DNA of 64,000 bases from Clostridia bacterium (GCA_017942005.1 JAGAVJ010000037.1:1-64000), one strand, 5' to 3'. Shown: positions 43,164 through 52,994, numbered from the stretch's first letter. Notes: generated by a model from the letters alone, not told the origin. Numbers and translations are program-made.

Positions 43164-44975
43164 TTATCGGATGTTTTTGTACATCGGACCATATGCGGCA
43201 CATGCACGGTAATCCTGTCCTTCTTTGTCCATGCCAAATGCATTCCAAGCGGCGGGACGGAAAATCTTCTCCGTCGGGACGTTATGCATGCAGACCGGAA
43301 TACGGAGAATCGAACAAAGCGTGATCAGGTCTGCGCCAATGTGTCCAAAGGAAATGGCGCCATGGTTTGCACCCCAATTGTTCATCACATCGTATGCGGT
43401 ATTGAACGGACTGCCGACCACATGATCGCAGCGCGGCGTAAACCAGGTACAAGGCCAGGTAGGATCGGTACGCATCATCAGCGTATGGGTGACGTCGTCC
43501 GGAAGCTGTACCGTCCAGCCTTCTGCAATCTGCAAAACCGGACCGAGTCCCTTGACCAGGTTGAGTCGGATCATCGTTGCAGGCATTTCCGCACGGGTGG
43601 TAAATTGAGAGGAGAATCCGCCGCCGCGGAAATATCCGTTATCCGCTGCACACCACTCGGTTGCGGCTGTCATGACCTCGATATCCTCATTTGTGACATC
43701 CCACCACTGCTTCATCACTGCATTGCCGTCTGCATCCTTGACTTCACCGCATGCGTCAAGCGCCGTTGCACCGGAGTTGATCAAATGGATAAAGCCGCCG
43801 TTTTCCAATGCCTTGCCGGTAATCTTGTAGCCGGAAGCACGTTCGCAGGCCTCAGGAGACCAGTAGGTACGCACATCGGAGAACATCTGCGCACGGCCGG
43901 TGAGCAGCTTCATGAACATCATGCCCAGACCGTTGAGCGTATCGTTTTCTGTGGCAAGAATATACGGTTCACGTGCGCCGTCATAGTCGAATGTGGAGTT
44001 TAAAAGCGCCTCCGGGAAGTCACAGTTCGGGTAGAAGTCTGTCCACTGCCGCTGTCCCTGGAATCCCGCTGCGATGGCATTGTGTCCCGCACGTTCTTCC
44101 TCGCATCCCTCGGGGAGCTTCGGATTGCCGGACATGAGGTCCTTTATGATGATGTACATCTTAGTCAGGAATTCCCAGGATTCTTTCTTCTTTTCATCGG
44201 AAGTCTTTACAAAGTCCGGATTCTTGTCCCAGCCTTCCTTGCAGTGTGCCTTCACCCACGGAAGCGCACGCTCATATTCGGCATGATCGTAAATCCCCTC
44301 TGTCATACGGCGGATAATTTCCACCTCATCCACAGATTCCACACGCATACCGAGGTATTCTTCAATAAACGCCGGATCAATGATGGAGCCGCCGATACCC
44401 ATACAAATAGAACCGATCTGTAAATAGGATTTGCCGCGCATGGTTGCAGCAGCGACAGCCGCACGGCCGAATCGGAGCAACTTTTCCTTGACATCTTCCG
44501 GAATATCGGTAATTTCGTCGAGATTCTGTACATCATGACCGTAAATGCCAAACGCCGGAAGTCCCTTCTGTGCATGGGTTGCAAGCACCGACGCCAGATA
44601 GACAGCACCCGGACGCTCGGTTCCGTTGAAGCCCCACACACCCTTGATGGTCATCGGGTCCATATCCATGGTTTCAGAACCGTAGCACCAGCAGGGGGTC
44701 ACCGTCAATGTAATATCCACACCTGCTTTTTTAAACTGTGCCGCACACTGTGCCGATTCCCCGGCACGTCCGATGGTCGTGTCAGAAATGATGACCTTGA
44801 CCGGGTCGCCGTTGGAATAACGAAGATTCTCTTCAAAAAGCTTCTTTGCGGCTTTTGCCATATTCATGGTCTGATCTTCTAAGGATTCTCTGACCTTCAG
44901 CGGGCCGCGTCTGCCATCAATGGTCGGGCGGATACCGATGATCGGATATTCTCCCGCAAATCTGATTTTTGCCAT
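43164..44975 (-). CDS. fucI: L-fucose isomerase
   Basis: 603 residues, close to the ~590 of characterised FucI. It converts L-fucose to L-fuculose with Mn2+ in the cytoplasm. The start GEYPIIGIRPTIDGRRGPLKVRES, the GVWGFNGTERPGAVYLA stretch, GKSYLQIGSICMGIGGS and the acidic segments ATENDTLNG and SDVRTYWSPEA, which should supply metal ligands, match the family along the whole length. SD AAAGGA is 11 bases before the ATG. No fuculokinase or aldolase is next to it. A divergent AraC gene is the likely regulator; a leader hairpin precedes its SD. Confidence 0.96.
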   Translation of the reverse strand: MAKIRFAGEYPIIGIRPTIDGRRGPLKVRESLEDQTMNMAKAAKKLFEENLRYSNGDPVKVIISDTTIGRAGESAQCAAQFKKAGVDITLTVTPCWCYGSETMDMDPMTIKGVWGFNGTERPGAVYLASVLATHAQKGLPAFGIYGHDVQNLDEITDIPEDVKEKLLRFGRAAVAAATMRGKSYLQIGSICMGIGGSIIDPAFIEEYLGMRVESVDEVEIIRRMTEGIYDHAEYERALPWVKAHCKEGWDKNPDFVKTSDEKKKESWEFLTKMYIIIKDLMSGNPKLPEGCEEERAGHNAIAAGFQGQRQWTDFYPNCDFPEALLNSTFDYDGAREPYILATENDTLNGLGMMFMKLLTGRAQMFSDVRTYWSPEACERASGYKITGKALENGGFIHLINSGATALDACGEVKDADGNAVMKQWWDVTNEDIEVMTAATEWCAADNGYFRGGGFSSQFTTRAEMPATMIRLNLVKGLGPVLQIAEGWTVQLPDDVTHTLMMRTDPTWPCTWFTPRCDHVVGSPFNTAYDVMNNWGANHGAISFGHIGADLITLCSILRIPVCMHNVPTEKIFRPAAWNAFGMDKEGQDYRACAAYGPMYKNIR

Positions 44976-45000
44976 ATTGGATTGTTCCTTTCTGATTGCT

Positions 45001-45037
45001 CCGGTATGCAGAGTCGTTCTTCGATTCTTTATACCGG
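45001..45037 (-). promoter_or_regulatory. Leader hairpin of fucI
   Basis: CCGGTAT (45001-45007) and ATACCGG (45031-45037) enclose a second imperfect stem (GAGTCG/CGATTC). On the minus strand it ends about 9 bases before the SD. Confidence 0.5.
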
Positions 45038-45173
45038 TAATTGAAAATTATTTCTGAATACTATTATTATATCCTTGCAATCTGGAAAATACTTGTGGTA
45101 TAATAGTGAAAAGTATAAATATTTTCAGGTATTTGAAAATCTCTCCATTTTTATACTGGAAAAGGAATACGAT

Positions 45174-46079
45174 ATGAGCTACAACGAACTCAAGCAGCAC
45201 GGAACTGCCGACTTCCCCATCGGATACTATCAAATTGACCATACGCACCCAAAATATGAAATGGCACACCACTGGCATGCGGAGCATGAGATGATCCGTG
45301 TCACAAAGGGGGCGCTTTGCATCACACTGAATAATCGGAAAATACATGCGGAAGCCGGCGATATTATCTATATCAACAGTGAAGTCGTGCACGGTGCGTC
45401 GCCGCTGCACTGTGCATATGAATGCATCGTATTTTCCCCGCATTTTCTTTCCATGCCGGGATGTGACTTTTTCGACGGTCTGACAGGCAATACACTATTC
45501 ATTCAGGAGCTGTTTTCTCATACAGACCCATCAGCGGCAGCGCTTTGGGAAATCGCCGGATATGCGTTTGATGCCCTGCGGCGCGGCGGTCCCGGGTATC
45601 GGTATGAGGTCATCGGCAGCATGTACCGTACCCTTGGATTTTTCGCCGCACATCACTGCTATTCCAATTCGCTGGAGCTGCCTGCTTCCGCCGACAGTGC
45701 TGTCCACTCTGCACGGGATGAAAAAAATGTGCAGAAACTGAAAAACGTGCTTTCTTTTATCCGCGGCGCATTCGACCGTCCGATCACACTGGAGGAAATG
45801 GCAGAAGCCGCTGGCGTTTCCCCACAGTATTTCTGCTCGTTCTTCAAATCCATGACCGGAAAAAGTCCGTTTACATATGTCAACAGCTACCGTATCGAAC
45901 GTGCCTGCCGGAAGCTATTGGGCACCGATCTGTCTGTGACAGATATTGCGTTTTCCTGCGGCTTCAACGATCTCTCTTATTTTATCAAAACCTTCAAAGC
46001 AGAAAAAGGAATGACGCCGCGCATGTTCCGCCGGACCACAGCGGACGATGATTCTTCCCCCAATGATCCCCTTTTATAA
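45174..46079 (+). CDS. AraC-family regulator with cupin domain
   Basis: 301 residues from the ATG at 45174 (AAAAGGA 7 bases upstream). Cupin part: MAHHWHAEHEMIRVTKGALCI with several His, then HAEAGDIIYINSEVVHGA. The two C-terminal helix-turn-helix units are ITLEEMAEAAGVSPQYFCSFF and VTDIAFSCGFNDLSYFIKTF. It is divergent from fucI, so fucose-responsive activation of fucI is the simplest reading. A -10 TATAAT (about 45100) precedes it. Confidence 0.9.
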   Translation: MSYNELKQHGTADFPIGYYQIDHTHPKYEMAHHWHAEHEMIRVTKGALCITLNNRKIHAEAGDIIYINSEVVHGASPLHCAYECIVFSPHFLSMPGCDFFDGLTGNTLFIQELFSHTDPSAAALWEIAGYAFDALRRGGPGYRYEVIGSMYRTLGFFAAHHCYSNSLELPASADSAVHSARDEKNVQKLKNVLSFIRGAFDRPITLEEMAEAAGVSPQYFCSFFKSMTGKSPFTYVNSYRIERACRKLLGTDLSVTDIAFSCGFNDLSYFIKTFKAEKGMTPRMFRRTTADDDSSPNDPLL

Positions 46080-46256
46080 CAAATTTTCTTTCAATTTCAA
46101 AAAAAATTCACAATGACTTCATGTGTATAACATCATATTCCGCTATAATGTAAATATGAACATAGATAAAATTCTATCAATGTTAATAATTTAACAGAGT
46201 CCTATCACATTATGTGACAGAATCTTTTAATTATGTTCAATTCATTATGAAAGGAA

Positions 46257-46275
46257 GCTTTTGCACTGCAAAAGT
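46257..46275 (+). promoter_or_regulatory. SD-hairpin-AUG element (response regulator gene)
   Basis: GAAAGGAA (46249-46256) abuts CTTTTGC-ACT-GCAAAAG (46258-46274, plus a G-T pair), then 15-16 bases to the ATG at 46291. An out-of-frame ATG sits right behind the hairpin at 46278. Confidence 0.7.
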
Positions 46276-46290
46276 CCATGGTATCAAACA

Positions 46291-46980
46291 ATGGCAACAA
46301 AAATTCTTGTAATTGACGATGATACCAACATCTGCGAGATGCTGCGTGTCTATCTGGAAAATGAGGGATATGAGGTAAAAACCGCCAACGACGGTGCGGA
46401 CGGTGTCGCGTTTTTTAAAATGTATGAACCGGACCTTGTGCTTCTCGACATCATGCTGCCCCGCAAGGACGGCTGGCAGGTCTGCCGCGAAATCCGTGAG
46501 ATTTCCAACAAACCGATCATCATGGTCACCGCAAAAGGGGAAATCTTTGACAAGGTCGTCGGCTTTGAAATGGGCGCGGATGACTTCATGGTAAAACCGC
46601 TGGAAATGAAGGAGCTTTCCGTCCGTGTCAAGGCGATGCTGCGCCGCTGCGCAACGCATGACAACACCGCAGATGAAGAAACGGTCAAATTCGACAACAT
46701 TGAAATTTCCCGCTTGAAATACGAGTTGAAAATCAAAGGAAAATCTGTGGATATTCCGCCGAAAGAGCTGGAGCTGCTCTACTTCCTTGCCTCCAACTAC
46801 AACCGCGTCTTCACACGTGATCAGCTGCTTGACAAGGTATGGGGCTTTGATTATCTCGGCGACTCCCGCACCGTAGATGTACATGTCAAACGGCTGCGTG
46901 AAAAGCTGGAAGGCGTCAGCGATAAATGGGTGTTAAAAACCGTATGGGGTGTCGGTTATAAGTTTGAACTTCTTCAGTAA
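46291..46980 (+). CDS. OmpR/PhoB-family response regulator
   Basis: 229 residues from the ATG at 46291 (MATKILVIDDD); upstream in-frame codons would translate the leader hairpin. The receiver has the acidic pocket Asp9-Asp10, phospho-acceptor Asp53 in LVLLDIMLP, and Lys of VTAKGE near 103. The winged-helix DNA-binding domain occupies ~130-229 (PPKELELLYFLASNYNRVFTRDQLLDKVWG). It pairs with the kinase gene 25 bases downstream. A TCACA/TGTGA palindrome and the SD hairpin precede it. Confidence 0.95.
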   Translation: MATKILVIDDDTNICEMLRVYLENEGYEVKTANDGADGVAFFKMYEPDLVLLDIMLPRKDGWQVCREIREISNKPIIMVTAKGEIFDKVVGFEMGADDFMVKPLEMKELSVRVKAMLRRCATHDNTADEETVKFDNIEISRLKYELKIKGKSVDIPPKELELLYFLASNYNRVFTRDQLLDKVWGFDYLGDSRTVDVHVKRLREKLEGVSDKWVLKTVWGVGYKFELLQ

Positions 46981-47005
46981 GGTCTGCCAACACCATTGAA
47001 ATGAT

Positions 47006-48460
47006 ATGCAAAAAAGCGTTTTTTCCAAATATCTGGTCACGGTTCTTTTGATCATCGCCATCAGCTTTATTGTGCTTGCCGGCGTGGTCTGCTCCATGGT
47101 TTCCGGATATTCTGCAAATGCAAAAGAAGAAGCCGTTGTAACCGGCGCAAAGCACGTCACAGATTTTCTGTCTGACACATACAATCAAAGCTTTTCCGGC
47201 TCCTTTTCACAATACGTCTATCTGCACCGCGATATGCTCGGCGGTGCGCTGGAGCTTGCGTCATTGGACGATGTGGAAAATCTGGTACTGATCACAGACG
47301 ATACCGGTGCGGTCCTTCTCTCAGGGACAGACCATGCGCAGAAGTATCTCAGCGCAAAGGTTCCCCTCACCGAACTGACCGCAATGGCTGCGGATACCAG
47401 CATCACAACCTTGACCAATTTAGGCGGTCTGCTTGACGCCAAATATGTCATCTGTGCTGCTCCCATTCCAGACGCCGAAGGCGGCAGCGTCGGGTATGTA
47501 CTGTTTTGTTCTTCATCCTCCGGGATATCCAGTCTTATCGAAACCATGCTGAAGGCAATCCTCGTCTCCTGCATGTGGGTCATGACGGCGACAATGATCG
47601 TTGTGTACTTTATCAGCGAAAGAGTTACCAGTCCTCTGCGGGAAATGAGCATTGCAGCAAAGCAGTATGCGTCCGGAAAGTTCGATGTGCGTGTTCCGGT
47701 CAAAGGCTCCGACGAGGTGGCGGAGTTAGCGCTGGCGTTCAATAATATGGCAAGCTCTCTCGCCACGGTAGAAGAACAGCGGCGCTCTTTCCTTGCCAAT
47801 GTCTCTCACGATCTGCGGACACCGATGACCACCATTGCCGGCTTCATCGACGGTATTTTGGACGGCGCCATTCCGCCGGATAAGCAGCCCTATTATCTGG
47901 AATTGATTGCAAGTGAGGTACGGAGACTCTCCCGTCTTGTCGCGTCTCTGCTCGACATTTCCCGTATCCAAGCGGGAGACCGCAAATTCACCAAAACTGC
48001 ATTCGATATCTGTGAAATGGCGCGTCAGATACTAATCTCCTTTGAACAGCGCATTGATGAAAAAAAGCTGAACGTGGAGTTTGAATGTGACCGTGACAAC
48101 ATGACTGTCTATGCAGACCGCGACGCCATTCATCAGGTATTGTATAACATCTGTGATAATGCCGTAAAATTTTCACGTCCTGCGGGTACATACCGTATTA
48201 CGATTTCCGCAAAGGATAAAAAGACGTTTGTTTCGGTTTGGAATGAAGGGCAGGGTATCCCGGAAGAAGAACTGCCGTATGTATTTGACCGCTTCTTCAA
48301 AAGCGATAAAAGCCGCGGACTGGACAAAACCGGCGTCGGGTTGGGACTTTACATCACAAAGACGATCATAGATGCGCACGGCGAGGAAATCTGGGTCAAG
48401 AGCGCTGCCGGCGAATACTGTGAGTTCGTGTTTACACTGCAAAGCGTTGTCAGCAAATAA
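47006..48460 (+). CDS. Sensor histidine kinase
   Basis: 484 residues. Helix 1 is at ~11-32, a ~140-residue extracytoplasmic sensor follows, helix 2 is at ~180-200, then HAMP, the H-box FLANVSHDLRTPMTT with the phospho-acceptor His, and the ATPase domain with N-box NICDNAVKF, G1 GQGIPEEELP, F-box FDRFFKSDKSR and G2 GVGLGLYIT. All catalytic boxes are intact. It forms a two-component system with the preceding regulator. Only a weak AAGG lies upstream of the ATG. Confidence 0.94.
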   Translation: MQKSVFSKYLVTVLLIIAISFIVLAGVVCSMVSGYSANAKEEAVVTGAKHVTDFLSDTYNQSFSGSFSQYVYLHRDMLGGALELASLDDVENLVLITDDTGAVLLSGTDHAQKYLSAKVPLTELTAMAADTSITTLTNLGGLLDAKYVICAAPIPDAEGGSVGYVLFCSSSSGISSLIETMLKAILVSCMWVMTATMIVVYFISERVTSPLREMSIAAKQYASGKFDVRVPVKGSDEVAELALAFNNMASSLATVEEQRRSFLANVSHDLRTPMTTIAGFIDGILDGAIPPDKQPYYLELIASEVRRLSRLVASLLDISRIQAGDRKFTKTAFDICEMARQILISFEQRIDEKKLNVEFECDRDNMTVYADRDAIHQVLYNICDNAVKFSRPAGTYRITISAKDKKTFVSVWNEGQGIPEEELPYVFDRFFKSDKSRGLDKTGVGLGLYITKTIIDAHGEEIWVKSAAGEYCEFVFTLQSVVSK

Positions 48461-48480
48461 CAGCGCTATCAGAAAGGAAA

Positions 48481-48500
48481 ACTTTCGCTGACGCGAAAGT
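48481..48500 (+). promoter_or_regulatory. SD-hairpin-AUG element (dehydrogenase gene)
   Basis: GAAAGGA (48472-48478), 2 bases, then ACTTTCGC-TGAC-GCGAAAGT, an 8-bp perfect stem. ATG codons follow after 1 base (48502) and 13 bases (48514), in one frame. The 5' arm CTTTC is also fully complementary to GAAAG of the SD. Confidence 0.75.
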
Positions 48501-48513
48501 CATGGTCATAATT

Positions 48514-49572
48514 ATGCCAATCATTACAATTATCGGTGCCGGTATGATGGGTTCGGCTTTGGCTTTTCCGGCACGAGAAAACGGCAATATCGTCCGTCTG
48601 GTCGGAACGCCGCTTGACCGTGACATCATTGAAACCTGCAAAAACACAAACCGACATCCGAAGTTTACAAGAGATTTTCCACAGGGCGTGGAGTTCTATC
48701 AGATTGACGACTGGAAAGAAGCGATTTCAGGTGCAGATATGATCATCGGCGGTGTCTCCTCCTTTGGCGTAGACTGGTTTTCAGATGAAATTCTGCCTTT
48801 CATTCCGGAAGAAATCCCGATTTTGACAGTCACAAAGGGACTTTATGATACCGAGGACGGCACACTGCTCTGCTATCCGCAGCTGTGGGAAGAACGTCTT
48901 GCAAAAAATACGAACGGCAAAAAACACTCCATGAATGCCATCGGCGGTCCCTGTACCAGCTATGAACTGGTCGCACATGATCAGACCGAAGTCACGTTCT
49001 GCGGAAAGAACCCTGCCATTCTGCGTCGGATGCGTGATCTCATGCAGACCGATTATTACCACATCAGTCTGTCAGACGACGTCGTCGGCATTGAATCTGC
49101 TGTCGCATTGAAAAACGGATATGCTCTTGGCATTGCCTTGACTGTCGGCCTCAATCAACGCGCCTTCGGTACGGATACGCCGCTCCATTACAATTCTCAG
49201 GCTGCGGTATTCGGACAAAGCGTGCGGGAAATGGCAAAGCTTTTACAAATGCAGGGTGCCGGAACACTTGACAACCTGTGTGTTGGCGCAGGCGACCTGT
49301 ATGTTACTGTGTATGGCGGCAGAACACGGCTTGTCGGCATCCTGCTTGGACGCGGTTATACCATTGAGGAAGCCAAAGCGGAGCTGCACGGCGTTACACT
49401 GGAATCCCTTGTTGTAGCGGAACGCGTTGCGCGCGCCGTTAAGAAAAAAGCGGAAAAGGGAATATTGAATCTCGATGATTTTCCGCTTTTGATGCACATT
49501 GACGGTATTTTGACCGCACATAAATCGGCAGAGCTGCCGTGGGACGATTTCACAAGCGAAAATTTCCGATGA
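48514..49572 (+). CDS. NAD(P)-dependent glycerol-3-phosphate dehydrogenase family protein
   Basis: 352 residues from the ATG at 48514 (MPIITIIGAGMMG); ATG 48502 would add four. The Rossmann start I-I-G-A-G-M-M-G-S-A, the VTKGL segment, GGPCTSYELV, and the ALKNGYALGIALTVGLNQRA helix with the catalytic Lys fit the GpsA family, though GGPC replaces the usual GPS/GPN-type segment and N-terminal substrate loops differ. GpsA makes sn-glycerol-3-phosphate for lipids; this divergent member might act on another phosphorylated polyol. A phosphodiesterase gene and binding proteins are nearby. The symbol gpsA is withheld because of the divergence. Confidence 0.85.
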   Translation: MPIITIIGAGMMGSALAFPARENGNIVRLVGTPLDRDIIETCKNTNRHPKFTRDFPQGVEFYQIDDWKEAISGADMIIGGVSSFGVDWFSDEILPFIPEEIPILTVTKGLYDTEDGTLLCYPQLWEERLAKNTNGKKHSMNAIGGPCTSYELVAHDQTEVTFCGKNPAILRRMRDLMQTDYYHISLSDDVVGIESAVALKNGYALGIALTVGLNQRAFGTDTPLHYNSQAAVFGQSVREMAKLLQMQGAGTLDNLCVGAGDLYVTVYGGRTRLVGILLGRGYTIEEAKAELHGVTLESLVVAERVARAVKKKAEKGILNLDDFPLLMHIDGILTAHKSAELPWDDFTSENFR

Positions 49573-49628
49573 TAGAAATTTTGGGGACGTTGTCGCACTC
49601 TGATTAGAATACGGTTAAGAAGGTACGA

Positions 49629-49660
49629 CCAAAGGGGCTTTTTGAAAAAAGCCCCTTTGG
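49629..49660. terminator. 15-bp hairpin behind the dehydrogenase gene
   Basis: CCAAAGGGGCTTTTT pairs perfectly with AAAAAGCCCCTTTGG around a 2-base loop. The T-run lies in the stem and not behind it, so termination is probable but not certain. Confidence 0.6.
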
Positions 49661-49843
49661 AAACCCCAAAAACTTTTCTCTATTATATAGGATAAAACAA
49701 TTTCAATCATGTCCAAGCTTATCCCTTATTGAAAAATTTACTTGAATGTCATAAAAGAAAAACAGGAACTTTACGATTTATTAAAAAAATTCTGGTATCA
49801 TATATACAGGAAAAATAATTTGTGAAGGGAGTTCTGCTGCATC

Positions 49844-51337
49844 ATGAAACAAAACAACGATCGTCGGCGCGAAGGCAGCTTTGGCGGATTTCAATACCGC
49901 TGGAATTATGATGAATACCAGAAATCCCTGCAGCGGAAACGCCGCAAAAACGCAACGCGTGGAATGCAGGCGTTTTGCTTAACATCTGTTTTTGTCATTC
50001 TTTTATGTTTTGCATCGCTCGTGGTTGTTATGGCAGCTGCATTGATGCGTGAACAAACGATAGCAGAGGACGCTTCCCCCTCACGGACTGCCGCGCTGCC
50101 GAGAGGCGATTGGTCCATTCCATCGGACTCAGAACAGGCGGAAAGCGACGAGCCCCTTCCGCCGCAGAACGAACTGAATGCCATCAATGACACAGCCGCG
50201 GCAAAACAAGGAGCAGAAGATACCAAACAACAGGAGGAAATACTCCTTCCCAATGACGCTTCTTCTGACAGTACCGAAATTGCAAAGGATCAATTTTCTC
50301 CCATCTTAAATTCTTCTGCCATCTCTGTTGAGGAAATCACAGCACTTTGCGCAGATTCTACCGTTACCGTACAAAAAAAGGACGGTACTGAACAAAATGA
50401 ACACCCAAACAACGGGTTCTTTCTCTCCGAAGACGGTTATATCGCTGTGAATTATCACACCATTGCAGCAGAATCGTCCGCAGAAGAAACGGACAAAAAT
50501 TCCGTTTCCTATGAAGCAGTTCTGCCAGACGGTTCTGTGTATAACGCGCAGTTGATCTCCTTTTCCGCTTCTGCCGACGCAGACCTGGCACTTTTAAAAA
50601 TCGATGTGGAAAACGCGCTTCCCGTCAACATTCCGGAAAGTCTTTGGAGTGCCGACGGTGAAGAAAAAACGTCTATGTTTGTCCTCTATACCTGGATGGA
50701 CACACACCGTGCCGTCATTGCGTCAGAAAACAGCGGCGCTTCCGACAAGGAAAACGACAATCATATCAATGAAAATAACGCTGCCCAAAACAATCAGATA
50801 GGGTCTGCACCGTCTGATCCCACCCTAACAGAGTATAAAAAAACTGAGGGTACCGGACCGGATTCTGATATTCTTGAAATCGAAGCAGATCAAAACGAAC
50901 GTACACCGTTGGTTCTTGGTATCCGCTGTGAAGCCGTCACAGAAAATGAAGCGGTTTTATACCGTGTCCCGCGCGGCATTTTGGTACGCCGTGTCGAACC
51001 CGATTCCCCAGCAGAACAAAACGGAATCAAGGGCGGTGACATTCTCCTCTCTGTAGACGATACCGTCTTTGATTCCTTGGAAAGCTTTGATTTATGGGAA
51101 TCCAATCTGCATGTCAGCGACAAAGCCGTTCTCCGCATTTTCCGCGACGGCGTAGAATTGGAAACCGAAATCTCCTTTTCAGGAAATACAAACACAGACA
51201 ATTCGCATACAGAGGAAATTTATACGGAAGTAGAAATCGCATCTCTCCTCCCGGAAACAGAAACCGATGAATTTTCCGTATCCTATGAAATAGAGCAGGA
51301 ACAGACAGAACTTGTTATCACAGAATCTGCGGCATAA
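49844..51337 (+). CDS. Degenerate HtrA-like membrane protein with PDZ domain
   Basis: 497 residues. A basic N-terminus, one helix (~43-68), a Glu/Ser-rich linker, then part of a trypsin-like domain: FFLSEDGYIAVNYHTIA keeps the catalytic His region and SADADLALLKID the Asp region. The segment with the G-N-S-G-G catalytic Ser is absent and replaced by an Asn/Asp/Glu-rich stretch (~290-345). A PDZ domain follows (GILVRRVEPDSPAEQNGIKGGDILLSVDD). So the protein should bind peptides without cleaving them. SD AAGGGAG lies upstream. A terminator follows. Confidence 0.82.
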   Translation: MKQNNDRRREGSFGGFQYRWNYDEYQKSLQRKRRKNATRGMQAFCLTSVFVILLCFASLVVVMAAALMREQTIAEDASPSRTAALPRGDWSIPSDSEQAESDEPLPPQNELNAINDTAAAKQGAEDTKQQEEILLPNDASSDSTEIAKDQFSPILNSSAISVEEITALCADSTVTVQKKDGTEQNEHPNNGFFLSEDGYIAVNYHTIAAESSAEETDKNSVSYEAVLPDGSVYNAQLISFSASADADLALLKIDVENALPVNIPESLWSADGEEKTSMFVLYTWMDTHRAVIASENSGASDKENDNHINENNAAQNNQIGSAPSDPTLTEYKKTEGTGPDSDILEIEADQNERTPLVLGIRCEAVTENEAVLYRVPRGILVRRVEPDSPAEQNGIKGGDILLSVDDTVFDSLESFDLWESNLHVSDKAVLRIFRDGVELETEISFSGNTNTDNSHTEEIYTEVEIASLLPETETDEFSVSYEIEQEQTELVITESAA

Positions 51338-51365
51338 AATTGAGTTAAAAATTTGAATCCGTAAT

Positions 51366-51406
51366 AAAAATCACCCGTTCCATCAATATCGGAACGGGTG
51401 ATTTTT
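51366..51406. terminator. Bidirectional terminator
   Basis: AAAAATCACCCGTTCC pairs perfectly with GGAACGGGTGATTTTT around an ~9-base loop. It separates the convergent HtrA-like and binding-protein genes. Confidence 0.92.
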
Positions 51407-51412
51407 TAATAT

Positions 51413-52909
51413 TTACTCTGCATTTTCGATATCTTCCATCCATTTACTAAGCGCTTTGTTGACTTTCTTTTCAACCTTTTCATAGTTGGACGCTATGGTA
51501 TTTTTCCCTTGTATGACTGCATTTGGGAACAGATTGAAAATATCACCCGCTACACTGTTCATAATACGTCCAATATCAAACACCAAATTTTCACGCAGAA
51601 TATCAAATACCTGAGATTGCAGCTGTGACTCTGTATTGTTATACTTCACCTTATACGCAGTTTCAAACATCGCCGGCATAATATGCAGAAATCCTTCATA
51701 ACCGAGATTTTCCATCACTGCCGCGCTCATGTCCGGATCGGCTGCGGCAATCGGGATACTCCATAGCGAATAGGCATTGGACGTACAAACCACATAATCT
51801 TTCTGCTGTGCATCTGCCTTCGGCCACGGCACAAAACCGATATTAAATTCACAGTCGCGCAGCTCTGAGCTGATAATGCCAAGCGGGAATGCATAGAACA
51901 GTGCGCGTCCATCGCGGAACGTCAATGTATCGTCGGTTGTTTTTATGATAATCGTATCGTCATTGTTGTGCATAAAGTGAATCCATGCATCCAAAACAGA
52001 GGTTGTACGGTCTGTCAGATAATCCGCTGCCACCGTCAGATAACCGTCTTTGTCCGGTTCTACCGAGATGATACCGGCAGTCAGCGCCGCTGCCTGAAGC
52101 TGAACGCCGTCTACAGAGAAACCAAAGCGATCGCCTTCATCCTTCTTTCCGTCTGCATTGATGTCGAGATAAACGCCTTTCGTCATTTCCGCCATTTTGT
52201 CAAAAGTCCAGCTGCCTTCCACCACCAGCGTATAGGGGTCTTCAAGGTCAAACATCTGCAAAAGCGAGGTATTGAAGAAAATCCCCTGAGAGCGGGCAAC
52301 AGAGCTTGGGCAGATATCGCCGGTTACAAAGTACAGATTGTCGCGGATGACTGCACATTCAAGCAATTCCTTTCTCCACCACGGCTGCATGAAATCCAGA
52401 TATTGACAGTCGAGAAGATTGATGACATCCTGCGATTTTGCAAGATTGCCGATATTCTGGCTGTGACCTGCAATGATATCGAATGCAGCATCTCCTGCTT
52501 TGTTTGCGTTTTTAATCTGATTCATCCATGTATTATTACCGGCGCGTCCGCCCTTCTCCAAAAAGGAAAGCTTGACATTCAGATTTTCCTGTACGTTGAG
52601 GTTGCGCTGATATACAGCGTCATTGACAACCTCACCGTTCATTGCTTCCGCAAAAAATTCAATATCCTCATAATGCTCCCAACCGCAGACAACAATTTCT
52701 CTGCCGGCATAATCCAGTCCTTTGGGCAATGTAAGCTGATAGGGGGATTCTGTTTCCGTTTCTGTGACAGCAGCAGTTGTGGTATCCCTGTTGTCTTTTG
52801 TCTGCGTGTTTTTTTCATCCGCAGCTGTAGATGTGCCGCAGGAAGTCAACGCAGTCAAAGATGCTGCGAGCAGAAAAGGCACAATTATAGATTGACGACG
52901 AAACATCAT
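51413..52909 (-). CDS. ABC solute-binding lipoprotein
   Basis: 498 residues from the ATG at 52909. Lipobox LTSC (Cys ~24), then a Thr/Asp/Glu linker. D-Y-A-G-R-E-I-V-V-C-G, VVNDAVYQRNLNVQENLNV and a Ca-loop-like DINADGKKDEGDRFG mark the same binding-protein group as the 24.2 and 55.1 kb genes. No permease is adjacent. It is third in the DeoR-phosphodiesterase-binding protein order on this strand, with an SD-hairpin element before its start. Confidence 0.85.
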   Translation of the reverse strand: MMFRRQSIIVPFLLAASLTALTSCGTSTAADEKNTQTKDNRDTTTAAVTETETESPYQLTLPKGLDYAGREIVVCGWEHYEDIEFFAEAMNGEVVNDAVYQRNLNVQENLNVKLSFLEKGGRAGNNTWMNQIKNANKAGDAAFDIIAGHSQNIGNLAKSQDVINLLDCQYLDFMQPWWRKELLECAVIRDNLYFVTGDICPSSVARSQGIFFNTSLLQMFDLEDPYTLVVEGSWTFDKMAEMTKGVYLDINADGKKDEGDRFGFSVDGVQLQAAALTAGIISVEPDKDGYLTVAADYLTDRTTSVLDAWIHFMHNNDDTIIIKTTDDTLTFRDGRALFYAFPLGIISSELRDCEFNIGFVPWPKADAQQKDYVVCTSNAYSLWSIPIAAADPDMSAAVMENLGYEGFLHIMPAMFETAYKVKYNNTESQLQSQVFDILRENLVFDIGRIMNSVAGDIFNLFPNAVIQGKNTIASNYEKVEKKVNKALSKWMEDIENAE

Positions 52910-52919
52910 GTATTTACCA

Positions 52920-52941
52920 AACTTTTGCGAAAGCAAAAGTT
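52920..52941 (-). promoter_or_regulatory. SD-hairpin-AUG element (binding-protein gene)
   Basis: On the coding strand AAAGGAAAGGA leads directly into AACTTTTGC-TTTC-GCAAAAGTT, a 9-bp perfect stem, then 10 bases to the ATG at 52909. Confidence 0.75.
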
Positions 52942-52994
52942 TCCTTTCCTTTTGAAATTTCATCTGCATTGCACAGCAAATGGCTGCTTTTTCT

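Noticed and set aside
46261..46290. Upstream in-frame start of the response regulator
   Set aside because: It would begin inside the hairpin and lacks an SD; family N-termini match the ATG at 46291.
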